A stretch of DNA of 64,000 nucleotides, taken from Mariniflexile sp044335535 (lineage in GTDB: Bacteria; Bacteroidota; Bacteroidia; Flavobacteriales; Flavobacteriaceae). The position numbers and the translations under genes are program-made. The notes below the pieces were generated by a model. That model was not told where the DNA came from, did not search any database, and worked only from the letters and a program-made list of their open reading frames with translations. The DNA is taken from NCBI RefSeq assembly GCF_044335535.1, contig NZ_JBIQVZ010000011.1, positions 33,087-97,086 of the forward strand, read 5' to 3'. Shown here in pieces: positions 36,545 through 46,238 of the stretch; the stretch's first letter is position 1, and each line of letters starts with the position of its first letter.

Positions 36545-37606
36545 ATGAAATATATTAAAATTCTGTTTTTTGCAATTATAGTAATCTCTTGTAAAAACAA
36601 TAACCCTAATGAATTTAGCCTTGATGTGAAAGTCAATGGAGGTTACAAAGGATATTTATATTTAAATTATAATGAAAAAAAAGACAGTTGTATAATTTCA
36701 AATGGAAGGGCTTTTTTTACTGGAACGGTTTCTTACCCAATTAGTGCGTCTTACAGCACAAATTACATTTCAGCAAATGAAAAGAATTTTTATATTGAAA
36801 ATGCGAAAATAAAATCTGAAATAACAATCTCAAAAAAACAAATTAAAGAATACAATATTGACTGGATTACAATAAATAAGATTTATGGAACGAAAACATC
36901 AGTTATAGAAAAAGATTTTGAGGATTTCAAACTAAATTTTAGTTCTGACAAAGACTGGCAAAACAAACTTTATAAAAAATTACAAATAATTATAGAACTA
37001 TACCCTAAACATATGTATTCAGGAAATTTGCTTTCTGAAGTTTCTAATGATACTATTTTAAGTAAAGAACAAATAGGAGAATTATATAATAAACTTAACA
37101 TTGAATTTCAAGACCCTCATTCCATAAAATTTATTAAATCTAAAGCTTTTCCAGAACATAAAATAAAAGTTGGTAATACAATTTATGATTTTTCGTTACC
37201 GAATAATGAGAATAAATTAATTAGCACAAAAGATTTTAGAGGGCAAATATTGTTTATTGATTTTTGGGCTTCTTGGTGTAAACCTTGTCGATTACAATTT
37301 CCAGAATTGGCAAAAATAAACAATGACTTTAGAGATAACGGAGTAATAATTCTTGGAGTTTCTATAGATGAAAAAGAAAATGATTGGCTCAAGGCTATTG
37401 AAACAGAAAAGCCAAAATGGGAAAATGTTATAGACACTGGAGGTTTTTTGGGAAAATTGGCTAATAAATATGGAATATTTGAAATACCTCATAATGTTTT
37501 AGTCGATGAAAAAGGAAAAGTAATTGCAACCGATATTGGTTTAGAACAGTTAAGAACTGCCTTGGATTCACTAATAATTAAGAAAATAACTACCGCCAAT
37601 AACTAG
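36545..37606 (+). CDS. TlpA-like thioredoxin-fold lipoprotein (cassette 4)
   Basis: 353 residues with lipoprotein signal MKYIKILFFAIIVISC. Residues about 20-200 resemble the DUF4369-like N-terminal region of Bacteroidota thiol:disulfide proteins. Residues about 215-350 are an AhpC/TSA-TlpA thioredoxin fold with active site WASWCKPCR near 243-251 and the cis-proline region FEIPHNVLVDEKG. It is predicted to reduce disulfides in the periplasm. Identity of the electron donor is not visible. At over 1 kb it is one of the larger cassettes. Confidence 0.87.
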   Translation: MKYIKILFFAIIVISCKNNNPNEFSLDVKVNGGYKGYLYLNYNEKKDSCIISNGRAFFTGTVSYPISASYSTNYISANEKNFYIENAKIKSEITISKKQIKEYNIDWITINKIYGTKTSVIEKDFEDFKLNFSSDKDWQNKLYKKLQIIIELYPKHMYSGNLLSEVSNDTILSKEQIGELYNKLNIEFQDPHSIKFIKSKAFPEHKIKVGNTIYDFSLPNNENKLISTKDFRGQILFIDFWASWCKPCRLQFPELAKINNDFRDNGVIILGVSIDEKENDWLKAIETEKPKWENVIDTGGFLGKLANKYGIFEIPHNVLVDEKGKVIATDIGLEQLRTALDSLIIKKITTANN

Positions 37607-37867
37607 CATTCGTGTGGTCAGTACGACCCAACATGAACGCCCTGTTGACTGAACCGGTTGTTAGCCCGTTAGACCAGCTCTTTAAAGACTATGACTTCAT
37701 AGCAATATTAAAGCTAAAGTAATAAGCATATATAAGAAACTACATTTTGCAATAAGGCGTGTTTTTTTTTTTATTTAATAGCTTATTAAAAAGTAATATA
37801 TTGTATGTATAAACAGTATAACTACAATTGAATTGCTGCTTGTTGTGGTTATACGATTGTTAGCAAC
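37591..37867 (+). repeat. site 4, type B
   Basis: R'' CGCCAATAAC and core GTTAGCA (37859). The left part TAGCATTCGTGTGG...ACATGAACGCCC folds as a compact attC-like hairpin; the right part carries the terminal AACTACAA / TTGTGGTT hairpin shared with type A. Length 277 bp. Confidence 0.7.
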
Positions 37868-37875
37868 AACCTGAA

Positions 37876-38421
37876 ATGACATTACGTAAAGGAAGATTAA
37901 TCGGATTAATAATTGGAATAGCATTATTGATGATATTCGCTATCAAAATTCTTCCTGGTTTAATGTTTGCTTCTGCAATTCCAGAACCTCATAGCATTGA
38001 ATTAGACAAAGTAACTGCAACAAAGTTTATATCTGATATAGAAAGTTATGGAAAGATTTTCGAGTTAGATGATTGCCAACGCTATACTAAAAGAATAAAT
38101 GGAATTTCAGTTCGGATGAATGAAAAAGAAAATGATAACGAATATGGAACTTACTACAAGTTAATCCTAAAAGATGAGAGCATAGACGAAAAAGTTTTTG
38201 AGAATTTCAGAAAATATCTTGACGAATCGGAATTGAGGACTTACCAAAAGATTGAGGATTACTCTCTTTTTGTAGTAGACGGATTTTTAGATAATATTTG
38301 GGGATATTTATATCTTCATTCTGACAGAGAATTAGGAACTGAATATTTTAATGTTGACCACCATTCGATAAAAATAATTGAGGATTTGGGAGATAATTGG
38401 TATCGAATAGCGGGGAGTTAA
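37876..38421 (+). CDS. membrane-anchored hypothetical protein (cassette 5)
   Basis: 181 residues with one N-terminal membrane segment (about 8-32) and a soluble mixed alpha/beta domain rich in charged residues. No motif recognised. It starts 17 nt after the core; the cassette ends match perfectly (GTTAGCAACAACC / GGCAGTTGCTAAC), which supports it as one complete cassette. Confidence 0.7.
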   Translation: MTLRKGRLIGLIIGIALLMIFAIKILPGLMFASAIPEPHSIELDKVTATKFISDIESYGKIFELDDCQRYTKRINGISVRMNEKENDNEYGTYYKLILKDESIDEKVFENFRKYLDESELRTYQKIEDYSLFVVDGFLDNIWGYLYLHSDRELGTEYFNVDHHSIKIIEDLGDNWYRIAGS

Positions 38422-38424
38422 AAG

Positions 38425-38655
38425 GCAGTTGCTAACAAAGAACTGAGCTAAAAAACAAATCTTTTTAGCCCATTTTTGAAACAAAGTTCTCATTGTATGG
38501 TATTCCTGATTTAGCAATTGCAAAAAACTGCTGTCATACCTACTTTACATTTTTAAAATGTTTTTTGTAGGTGGTTTTTTATTATATTCGTAAACATATT
38601 AACGATATAACTACAATGGGGATAGTGTTTGTTGTGGTTATACGAGTGTTACCCA
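38425..38655 (+). repeat. site 5, short variant with type A right half
   Basis: R'' AGTTGCTAAC, then AAAGAACTGAGCTAAAAA...TTTGAAACAAAGTTCTC, a left half unlike type A. From 38529 the normal type A right half follows (no transposase fossil, no AAGCCC terminator). Core GTTACCC at 38648. Confidence 0.75.
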
Positions 38656-38659
38656 ACAT

Positions 38660-39148
38660 TTGAGAAGTATAATATTCATATCGATTTTAGTTTTAAGCAC
38701 AATTTGTTCTGCTCAAAAAAACGATTCAATTCCCGAATCTGAAAAAGAATACTTAAAGTTATTAAACTATACCCCAAAGAATTTTAAAATTGATTTAAAA
38801 AATAAACCTTCGAATGAATTTTTAAAAACTGACTTGAATTCAATATGGAAATTAAAATATGCATACGAATTAAAAGATAAATTAACCGATTACGAAATCA
38901 AATGGCTGGAGGAACAAATAAATCAATTAGCAGTCGCATATTTTATAGAAAATAAACCAATAATAATTAAAAGTGTTGGCGGATATTCGGGATGTCCTGA
39001 ACAACTGCTGGAAACTGAATTAAAAAATAAAACGGAGATTACAATCTTGAGTATTTGCTCTGGAGGTTGTATAATAAACAAAAACACTGAGGATTTTGTT
39101 GAGTTATTTAATAATCGGACTAAAAAACTATTGCAAAACTTAAAGTAA
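38660..39148 (+). CDS. exported hypothetical protein (cassette 6)
   Basis: 162 residues from a TTG start 12 nt into the cassette (MRSIIFISILVLSTICSAQ), a signal peptide. The mature domain has two cysteine pairs (GGYSGCPEQ, SICSGGCII) that could form disulfides. No family recognised. No ATG lies near, and the sequence ATTTGAGA around this TTG recurs at the start of other cassettes. Confidence 0.7.
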   Translation: MRSIIFISILVLSTICSAQKNDSIPESEKEYLKLLNYTPKNFKIDLKNKPSNEFLKTDLNSIWKLKYAYELKDKLTDYEIKWLEEQINQLAVAYFIENKPIIIKSVGGYSGCPEQLLETELKNKTEITILSICSGGCIINKNTEDFVELFNNRTKKLLQNLK

Positions 39149-39152
39149 AAAA

Positions 39153-39565
39153 CGTTGGGTAACACCTGTAGCCGTTGCACAAGTCCATAAATTCATAAAA
39201 AAACGAATTCATTTAAGCCCTTTTCAAGGGCTTTTTGATTTTTTAGTAAAGCAGTTTAGTTAAATTCTGGTAGGCTTAAATTGAAATTTATTACGTTTTG
39301 AAGTCCATTTATTTTCTTAAATAAAAAAGCAAGTGCCCTAGCGTTTTGTTCGGGTTTTGTTCAGCTACGGTTCGGGGGTCTATTTTTTGGATGGGGGCTT
39401 GTCCGAACAAAGGGCTAACGAAACTAAACCAAGACTGATGTCATACCTACTTTACACTTTTAAAATGTTTTTTGTAGGTGGTTTTTTATTATATTCGTAA
39501 ACATATTAACGATATAACTACAATGGTGGTGCTGCTGTTTGTTGTGGTTATATGGGTGTTACAGG
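39153..39565 (+). repeat. site 6, type A
   Basis: R'' GTTGGGTAAC, core GTTACAG at 39558. Full composite of terminator, transposase tail, GTTTTGTTC repeat, promoter-like box and terminal hairpin. Confidence 0.8.
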
Positions 39566-39585
39566 CAATACCAAGAAACCGACAA

Positions 39586-40929
39586 ATGATAGAATTTGAT
39601 TTAGATAAACAAACAATAAAAGACTTAGAAATTTTCCTTGATAGCAATTCTGTTAATTCTATTTCAAACTTTTATAATCAAACAAAAACAAATGGAGGTA
39701 ATAGTTTTTTATATCAGTTAATGAAAAATCCAATTACTGAAATTAATGAATTAAGGCAACGAACCGAATTAATTCAGTTTATATTGGAAACAGATTTTGA
39801 GTTAAAAATAAATTCAAGCCAGTTAGAATTCATTGAGCATTATCAAAGACTAAATATTGCTCCTCTAAGAAATAATTTTTTTGATGCTTTCTTGCAAAAT
39901 CTATCTTATAGAATCACTCCTACCAATAATTATTATATTATAAAATCGGGTGTTCAGCAATTAGTGTATTTGCTAGTTGAACTTAAAGAAAAAATTGAAG
40001 CATTAAATAAATCAGGCATTCCTGTAAAACTTGCTGAATATCAGAAAAATATTTTGAAATTAATTGAAAACCCAGATTTTAAAGACTTATACGACAAAAG
40101 ACTAAAAATAACTTATACTAAGCTCAATAAATTAGACAATCTATTTCGTAAAAAATATAAAAATGAATTAGGTAAAATTATTGATTTAGTTTACAATCTG
40201 GATGCATTTATTTCAATAGCAAAAGTCGCGAAACAAAAAAATCTCACTTTACCAAATTATTCAAATTTAACAACACAATCTATTTCTATTGAAGAATTTT
40301 ATCATCCGTTATTAAATAATGCTGTTCCTTATTCCATTGAAATTGATGAATCTTCTAACTTGTGCTTTTTGACAGGCCCGAACATGGCTGGGAAATCAAC
40401 ATTTCTAAAATCAGTTGGACTTTTAGTTTATTTAGCTCATATCGGATTTCCAATCCCAGCAAAAAAAATGACTACCACTATTTATAATGGAATTGTTACT
40501 ACAATAAACTTATCAGATGATATTAATTTAGGGTATAGTCATTTTTATAATGAGGTCAATAGAATAAAAGAAACAATATTGAAAATAAAAGAGAAGAAAA
40601 AACTTTTTGTAATTTTTGATGAACTATTTAGAGGTACAAATGTAAAGGATGCTTTTGATGGTTCCTTGCTGATAATAAAATCTTTTGCCAATATTTCGAA
40701 TAGCACCTTCTTTATTTCAACTCACATTACTGAAGTAGCGGAGGAAGTAAAGAATTTAAGAAACATTCAATTTAAATTGTTTGGTTCAAAATTAGTTGAT
40801 AATATCCCCATTTATGAATACAAATTAGAAAATGGAATATCTCATGAAAGACTAGGAATGTATATTCTAAAAAATGAAAAGATTATTGAAATTTTGGATT
40901 CTATGACAAATAATAAGTACAGCCTGTAA
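39586..40929 (+). CDS. MutS-like ATPase (cassette 7)
   Basis: 447 residues from the ATG at 39586; earlier in-frame codons are repeat-site sequence. The C-terminal half is a MutS domain V ABC-type ATPase: Walker A GPNMAGKSTFLKSVG near residue 267, signature region NLSDDINLGYSHFYNEVNRI near 310-330, Walker B KLFVIFDELFRGTN near 341-354 and His switch ISTHITE. The N-terminal half is a helical clamp/core-like domain without mismatch-recognition domain I. It is thus related to MutS2/MutS-like family members rather than repair MutS. It is the largest cassette. Its ends GTTACAGGC / GCCTGTAAC match. Confidence 0.88.
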   Translation: MIEFDLDKQTIKDLEIFLDSNSVNSISNFYNQTKTNGGNSFLYQLMKNPITEINELRQRTELIQFILETDFELKINSSQLEFIEHYQRLNIAPLRNNFFDAFLQNLSYRITPTNNYYIIKSGVQQLVYLLVELKEKIEALNKSGIPVKLAEYQKNILKLIENPDFKDLYDKRLKITYTKLNKLDNLFRKKYKNELGKIIDLVYNLDAFISIAKVAKQKNLTLPNYSNLTTQSISIEEFYHPLLNNAVPYSIEIDESSNLCFLTGPNMAGKSTFLKSVGLLVYLAHIGFPIPAKKMTTTIYNGIVTTINLSDDINLGYSHFYNEVNRIKETILKIKEKKKLFVIFDELFRGTNVKDAFDGSLLIIKSFANISNSTFFISTHITEVAEEVKNLRNIQFKLFGSKLVDNIPIYEYKLENGISHERLGMYILKNEKIIEILDSMTNNKYSL

Positions 40930-41275
40930 CACCGGTAGCCCTTGCACAAGTCCATAAATTCATAAAAAACGAATTCATTTATGCCCTTTTCAAGGGCTTT
41001 TTGATTTTTTAGCAAAGCAGTTTAGTTAAATTCTGGCAGGCTTAAATTGAAGCCTGTTACGTTTTGAAGCCCATTCATTTTCTTAAATAAAAAAGCAAGT
41101 GCCATAGCGTTTTGTTCGGGTTTTGCTCAGCTACGGTTTTGGGGGTCTATTTTTTGGATGGGGGTTTGCCCGAACAAAGGGCGAACGAAACTGAACCAAG
41201 GCTGCTGTCATACCTACTTTACATTTTAAAATGTTTTTTGTAGGTGGTTTTTTATTATATTCGTAAACATATTAT
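40921..41275 (+). repeat. site 7, type A, truncated right end
   Basis: R'' GCCTGTAAC overlaps the end of the MutS-like gene (shares its stop codon region). The repeat runs normally to CGTAAACATATTA (41275) and stops there: terminal hairpin and core are missing. Confidence 0.75.
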
Positions 41276-41557
41276 GATTTTTACAAAAACTATGGAAAAA
41301 ATTGGGATCATCAGCAAATGGCAGAATATTATAGAGGCACAATCGCAGAAGGATTAAAACAATTTGACAATGGACAACATTCTGATGGGTTTTATGATGC
41401 TCTAGCATGGGAAGGTTTATCAGAAATTAAAGATTTAAATGGGAATCAAGATAAAATATTTACTGAAGCATGGAAAGAACTATCTCCAAGCGAACAGCAA
41501 GAAGTCTTAGATACAATCAGTAGTGAAAAACAAAACGGAAATAAAACTTGCGAATAA
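41276..41557 (+). pseudogene. 5'-truncated gene fragment fused to site 7 (cassette 8)
   Basis: The frame is open directly from the broken repeat end and reads DFYKNYGKNWDHQQMAEYY..., with no start before the stop in the repeat. An internal ATG at 41318 would give a 79-residue product beginning within this stretch. It looks like the C-terminal part of a larger protein that lost its start together with the core of site 7. The family is not recognised. Confidence 0.55.
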
Positions 41558-41994
41558 TGAAAATTTTAACAATTATAATAGTTCATTTAATTTGCATTAA
41601 TGGCTATTCTCAAAAAACAAAAACTCAATATTTTTTGATCGATACAAAAGACACTCTTATAAGAAAACAAGTTGAAACAAAAAAAAACAAGTTCCAAGGG
41701 TATACTATTATTGACGAATATAAAATTATCAAAAAGTATAATGCACCCTCTAAAATTGATGGAGATGATATTAAGGTTAATTCATTTGATTCACTTACGT
41801 TTGCTTTTTATAAAGACAATGATACTGTAGTAGATGAAACTTATATAAAAAAAATTGATGTCATTAAAACAAGAAGAGAGTTCTTAAAAATAAATTCAGA
41901 ACTTGATGAAACTAAAAATAGATTCATCTTTATTGAACCCCTGAAATGCGGCAAATTTATTCTTAGAGAAGTACGTCCTGTAATATTTGAATAA
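41557..41994 (+). CDS. exported hypothetical protein (cassette 8)
   Basis: 145 residues from the ATG at 41557 with signal peptide MKILTIIIVHLICINGYSQ. Its ATG overlaps the TAA of the preceding fragment by one base, so the pair was probably an operon. Mature part rich in Lys/Asp, no family recognised. Confidence 0.65.
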   Translation: MKILTIIIVHLICINGYSQKTKTQYFLIDTKDTLIRKQVETKKNKFQGYTIIDEYKIIKKYNAPSKIDGDDIKVNSFDSLTFAFYKDNDTVVDETYIKKIDVIKTRREFLKINSELDETKNRFIFIEPLKCGKFILREVRPVIFE

Positions 41995-42000
41995 ATACAA

Positions 42001-42370
42001 ACCACAACACCGGTAGCCAATGCACAAGTCCATAAATTCATAAAAAACGAATACATTTAGGCCCTTTTCAAGGGCTTTTTGATTTTTCAGCAAAGCAGTT
42101 TAGTTAAATTCTGGCTGGCTTAAATTGAAGCCTGTTACGTTTTGAAGCTCATTTATTTTCTTAAATAAAAAAGCAAGTGCCCTAGCAATGCTTTTTGGTA
42201 GTTTTTTGGTAAACTTCAAATACTTTTTAACGTTATAGGCAATGTAGCTTTCCCCTACTTTACATTTTAAAAATGTTTTTTGTAGGTGGTTTTTTATTAT
42301 TTTCGTAAACATATAAACGATATAACCACAATAGTGCTGCTGTTTGTTGTGGTTATACAATTGTTGTGCA
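42001..42370 (+). repeat. site 8, type A with longer transposase tail
   Basis: R'' region ACCACAACACCGG, core GTTGTGC at 42363. The inner GTTTTGTTC block is replaced by an extended transposase fossil (42100-42245, minus strand). Terminal hairpin is perfect here: TATAACCACAA / TTGTGGTTATA. Confidence 0.75.
42100..42245 (-). pseudogene. transposase C-terminal fossil in site 8
   Basis: Minus-strand frame IAYNVKKYLKFTKKLPKS... to a stop TAA at 42100. The same peptide continues upstream at 57783-58043 into a recognisable DDE transposase tail. Similar, shorter tails occur in most type A sites. Confidence 0.65.
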
Positions 42371-42390
42371 ACATACCCAACACCTAATAA

Positions 42391-42726
42391 ATGGTCGATT
42401 TAGAAAAATATTACGGAGAATTAGATGCAATTAAATTAATTGAAGTAATTGAATCTGGTAAAGAATATAAACCAGAAGTCTTTCAGTATTGTAAAAAAAG
42501 AGTTTCTGAAATGAACTTACCTATCGAAACTATAAAATCCTATGCAACGGATATTATAAAAAAAAGATTTTACGAATATTTTACTAAAGGTAAATATCTG
42601 TCAAATGAACCTATTAACCTTGAAAGTTATTATCTCTTTAAAAAAGAAGTAAAGAAATGTTTTAATGAGAGTAAAGCTAAGTTTATTCAAAATAGGAATA
42701 GTATGACTCAAAACTTAAATATATAA
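42391..42726 (+). CDS. small hypothetical protein (cassette 9)
   Basis: A 111-residue, probably cytoplasmic, helical protein (MVDLEKYYGELDAIKLIEVI) with many Lys/Glu. No motif recognised. It starts 28 nt after the core; cassette ends match over 13 bp (GTTGTGCAACATA / TACGTTGCACAAC). Confidence 0.65.
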   Translation: MVDLEKYYGELDAIKLIEVIESGKEYKPEVFQYCKKRVSEMNLPIETIKSYATDIIKKRFYEYFTKGKYLSNEPINLESYYLFKKEVKKCFNESKAKFIQNRNSMTQNLNI

Positions 42727-42733
42727 TTAAAAT

Positions 42734-42870
42734 ACGTTGCACAACACCAGCTATAGTTCATTGCTTCTGACTTTCCTTTCGGAAAGTCCTCGCAAATTTG
42801 CTATCTTCGGTTTACGGCGGAAAATCCTCGCGGATTTTCACGCAACGAAACCATAGCCAAACCGTTGTAC
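42734..42870 (+). repeat. site 9, type C compact attC-like
   Basis: 137 bp. R'' TTGCACAAC; arms GCTATAGTTCATTGC and GCAACGAAACCATAGC pair with bulges; the loop contains a smaller GGAAAATCCTCGCGGATTTTC-like hairpin. Core GTTGTAC at 42864. This has the size and fold of a classical attC. Confidence 0.8.
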
Positions 42871-42893
42871 ACAATTTTAAGAAAAACCATACT

Positions 42894-43868
42894 ATGAGAT
42901 ATATATTATCAATATTCCTAGCTCTATTTACCCTAAACATAGAGGCACAAAATTCTGATCTTTTAATAGAGAAGGAATTAATAACAGATTGGTCAAAATA
43001 TCCAATACATCCCTATTTAATAGACTCTACGGCATCTGAAGAACAATGGAAACCTGAATTTAAATATCTTGACAGTATAGAAGTTTATGGAATCACTTAC
43101 ATAAGTGACGGATTAAAAATTAAAGGATTAATGGCTAAACCTAAAAAGGCAGGCAACTATCCCTGTGTGATATATAATCGTGGAGGAAATAGAGATTTTG
43201 GTTCGCTGAAAGTTTATCATGGCGCCATAACTCTTGGACAAATAGCAAAAGAAGGATATGTTGTAATTGCAAGTCAATATAGGGGAAATGGCGGAAGTGA
43301 AGGAAAAGAAGAATTTGGTGGAAAAGATGTGAATGATATAATTATACTACCTCAGGTCCTAAAAGAAATACAAGGAACAGATACTGAAAGAATAGGTATG
43401 TATGGCTGGAGTCGTGGTGGAATGATGACGTACATCGCATTATCAAAAATGGATGAAATTAAAGCTGTTGTTGTTGGTGGTGCATTATCAGATGCACTAA
43501 GCATGATGGAAGATAGACCCGAGATGGAGACAAACGTTATGGCAGAACTGATTCCAAATTACGCCAATAGTAAGGATACTGAAATTGAGAAGAGGTCAGC
43601 TATAAAATGGGTAGATAAATTCCCTAAAGATGTTCCAATACTAATGTTGCATGGAAATGCGGATTGGCGTGTAAAACCAGAGCAAAGTCTAAATTTAGCA
43701 TTGGAATTTGAAAAACATAGAATCCCATATAGGCTAATCATGTTTGAAGGAGGAGATCACGGAATATCTGAACATGAGAAAGAAGTTGACAAACAGGTTA
43801 TTAATTGGTTTAATAGGTTTTTAAAAAACAACGGGGAATTACCTAATATGGAATATCATGGAAGATAA
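42894..43868 (+). CDS. secreted alpha/beta hydrolase, prolyl oligopeptidase-like (cassette 10)
   Basis: 324 residues from the ATG at 42894; the frame upstream is site 9. Signal peptide MRYILSIFLALFTLNIEAQ. S9/DLH-type catalytic triad: Ser in YGWSRGGMM near 173, Asp in LHGNADWRVKPEQ near 257, His in GGDHGIS near 292. Predicted to hydrolyse peptides or esters in the periplasm. Cassette ends match (GTTGTACACA / TGTGTACAATAAC). Confidence 0.88.
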   Translation: MRYILSIFLALFTLNIEAQNSDLLIEKELITDWSKYPIHPYLIDSTASEEQWKPEFKYLDSIEVYGITYISDGLKIKGLMAKPKKAGNYPCVIYNRGGNRDFGSLKVYHGAITLGQIAKEGYVVIASQYRGNGGSEGKEEFGGKDVNDIIILPQVLKEIQGTDTERIGMYGWSRGGMMTYIALSKMDEIKAVVVGGALSDALSMMEDRPEMETNVMAELIPNYANSKDTEIEKRSAIKWVDKFPKDVPILMLHGNADWRVKPEQSLNLALEFEKHRIPYRLIMFEGGDHGISEHEKEVDKQVINWFNRFLKNNGELPNMEYHGR

Positions 43869-43870
43869 AA

Positions 43871-44147
43871 ACTGTGTACAATAACTAGCGTTCGTGTGGT
43901 CGGTACGACCCAACATGAACGCCCTGTTGACTGAACCGGTTGTTAGCCCGTTAGACCAGCTCTTTAAAGACTATGACTTCATAGCAATATTAAAGCTAAA
44001 GTAATAAGCATATATAAGAAACTACATTTTGCAATAAGGCGTGTTTTTTTTATTTAATAGCTTATTAAAAAGTAATATACTGCATACATAAACGATATAA
44101 CTACAATGGGGATGGTGTTTGTTATGGTTATACGAGTGTTGTATGCC
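43871..44147 (+). repeat. site 10, type B
   Basis: R'' GTGTACAATAAC, hairpin GCGTTCGTGT..ACATGAACGC, an AT-rich middle, terminal hairpin, core GTTGTAT at 44138. Confidence 0.75.
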
Positions 44148-44164
44148 ATTACAAAGAATGAATC

Positions 44165-44749
44165 ATGAGAAAAGGACTTTACATATTGATTGGATCCTAC
44201 GCATTGATGCTGATCGTGATATTTATTCTTCCGATTTTTAGTCTTGAATCCTATTCCCTCTTGAAACATACAACGAGCCAATTAGGTGGTCAGAACATGC
44301 CTTATGCTTGGATAATGAATATGGTTTTTATTTTTCTTGGTTTGGGTAGCATACTAGCTAGTTGGAATTACCTATCAGGTTATTTCTTGCATAGAATACT
44401 GATTTTAATCTTTGGAACAGTATTAGTTCTAACTGCTTTCTATAGCCATGCGCCAATAGAAAATTCAATCCCATATAATATTGAGGAAGACAAAGTACAT
44501 TCTTATCTTGCAAAGATTACTGGTTTTTCTTTTACCTTTTTTGCCATAGCCATGGCTTTTATAATAAGAGATCGAACCAATATTATCATAGCGATTGTGG
44601 TAGCCATTATCGATACTCTTTTTTCAATTATTATGTTCGACATCTTGGAATTCACGGGAATTTTTCAAAGGGCTATATTTATTCTATCTTTCGGCTGGTT
44701 AATCTATGTATTGGTAAAACGAATTGAATTAAAAAACGGCATACAATAA
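44165..44749 (+). CDS. DUF998-like membrane protein (cassette 11)
   Basis: 194 residues with six membrane segments, resembling DUF998 proteins (ending in a long helix and charged tail). Function unknown. Starts with ATG 27 nt after the core; its stop is inside the R'' sequence GGCATACAATAAC. Confidence 0.7.
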   Translation: MRKGLYILIGSYALMLIVIFILPIFSLESYSLLKHTTSQLGGQNMPYAWIMNMVFIFLGLGSILASWNYLSGYFLHRILILIFGTVLVLTAFYSHAPIENSIPYNIEEDKVHSYLAKITGFSFTFFAIAMAFIIRDRTNIIIAIVVAIIDTLFSIIMFDILEFTGIFQRAIFILSFGWLIYVLVKRIELKNGIQ

Positions 44750-45010
44750 CTAGAATAACTAGCGTTCGTGTGGTCGGTACGACCCAACATGAACGCCCTG
44801 TTGACTGAACCAGTTGTTAGCCCGTTAGACCAGCTCTTGAAGTCAGTGACTTCGTAGTAATATTAAAGAAAAAGTAAGCATATATAAGAAACAACATTTT
44901 AGACTAAGTTCTTTTATTTAATAGCTTATTAAAAAGTAATATATTGCATACATAAACGATATAACTACAATTGTATAGCTGTTTGTTGTGGTTATACAAT
45001 TGTTACCTGC
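44737..45010 (+). repeat. site 11, type B
   Basis: R'' GGCATACAATAAC, with TAACTAG duplicated at the start (TAACTAGAATAACTAG), then the normal type B body and terminal hairpin. Core GTTACCT at 45002. Confidence 0.75.
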
Positions 45011-45021
45011 AAGCTGAAAAA

Positions 45022-45819
45022 ATGACAGAAACAATTAATCAAGTAGAAAATACTTCAAAAAACATCAAGCTTTATTCATCTAAAGCAATTAGCGGAGCAA
45101 CATTTTTGGGAGGACCTTTAGCCGCTGGATATTTAATAAGCGAAAATTTTAAAGCACTAAACAAACCTGATGAAGGAAGAAAATCTTTAATAATTGGAAT
45201 TATAACTACAATTATACTATTTGGCGGATTGTTTATGTTTCCCGAAAAGATTATTGACAAAATTCCAAGACAATTAATCCCACTTATTTATACTGGTATC
45301 ATTTGGGTAATTGTCGAATGGACTCAAGGTGACTCACTTAAAGCTCATAAAGAATACGGAAATTCATTCTTTTCTGGATGGAAAGCGGCAGGAATTGGAC
45401 TGATTTCACTTGTAATAATCGGAATTGGAATATTTGGTTATACTTTTCTCTCTACAGACAACGAAGTATATGAAAAGTATAATAAAGAATTTGCTGAATT
45501 TTCAAAAAACGAAACTGAAACTTTAGTCTTTTACAATAATTTAAATACAGGAAATAAATATTCTTTACTTAAAGAATTAGACGAAAAAACGATTCCTAAA
45601 TGGAAAGAAAATATTGAGATAATTAATAAAACAAATAGATTCGAAGATTTACCTTCCGAATTAATTAAACAAAACGAAATTTTACTAAAATATTCAGAAC
45701 TTAGAATACAAGCGTTTGAATTATTCAGAAAGGCAATTGAAGAAGATACGGACAAGTATATCCAAGAATTAAAACAAATACATTTGCAAATTGACAACGA
45801 GCTTAAGAAACTGAATTGA
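45022..45819 (+). CDS. membrane protein with helical C-terminal domain (cassette 12)
   Basis: 265 residues from the ATG at 45022. About four membrane segments between residues 20 and 140 (GGPLAAGYLISENFKAL, IGIITTIILFGGLFMF), then a charged helical domain of about 120 residues that could form coiled coils. No family recognised. Cassette ends GTTACCTGC / GCAGGTAAC match. Confidence 0.68.
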   Translation: MTETINQVENTSKNIKLYSSKAISGATFLGGPLAAGYLISENFKALNKPDEGRKSLIIGIITTIILFGGLFMFPEKIIDKIPRQLIPLIYTGIIWVIVEWTQGDSLKAHKEYGNSFFSGWKAAGIGLISLVIIGIGIFGYTFLSTDNEVYEKYNKEFAEFSKNETETLVFYNNLNTGNKYSLLKELDEKTIPKWKENIEIINKTNRFEDLPSELIKQNEILLKYSELRIQAFELFRKAIEEDTDKYIQELKQIHLQIDNELKKLN

Positions 45820-45825
45820 GAAAAG

Positions 45826-46170
45826 CCAGCAGGTAACACCGGTAGCCCTTGCACAAGTCCATAAATTCATAAAAAACGAATTCATTTAAGCCCTTTTTGG
45901 CGCTTGCCCTTCATGTAGCGTCCTCTAGCATTTTGTTCAAGTTTTGTTTGGGTTTTGTTCGGGTTTTGTTCAGCTACGGTTCGGGGTCTATTTTTTGGAT
46001 GGGGGTTTGCCCGAACAAAGGGAGAACGAAACTGAACCAAGACAGCTGTCATACCTACTTTACATTTTAAAATATTTTTGTAGGTGGATTTTATTATATT
46101 CGTAAACCTATAAACGATATAACTACAATGGGGATGGTGTTTGTTGTGGTTATACAATTGTTAGCAGTTA
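45826..46170 (+). repeat. site 12, type A, short
   Basis: R'' GCAGGTAAC, then CACCGGTAGCC..., a deletion after AAGCCCTTTT that removes the terminator's second arm and the transposase tail. Three GTTTTGTT units, promoter-like box with small deletions, core GTTAGCA at 46160. Confidence 0.75.
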
Positions 46171-46238
46171 TTTAAAAACATTTCGTTTATTTTGTTTGTT
46201 TCGTTTATTTCGTTTAAATTTGATTAAAACTAATAATT

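Noticed and set aside
39478..39585. Longer start of the MutS-like protein at 39478
   Set aside because: These 36 codons are repeat-site DNA identical to other sites; the ATG at 39586 starts after the core.
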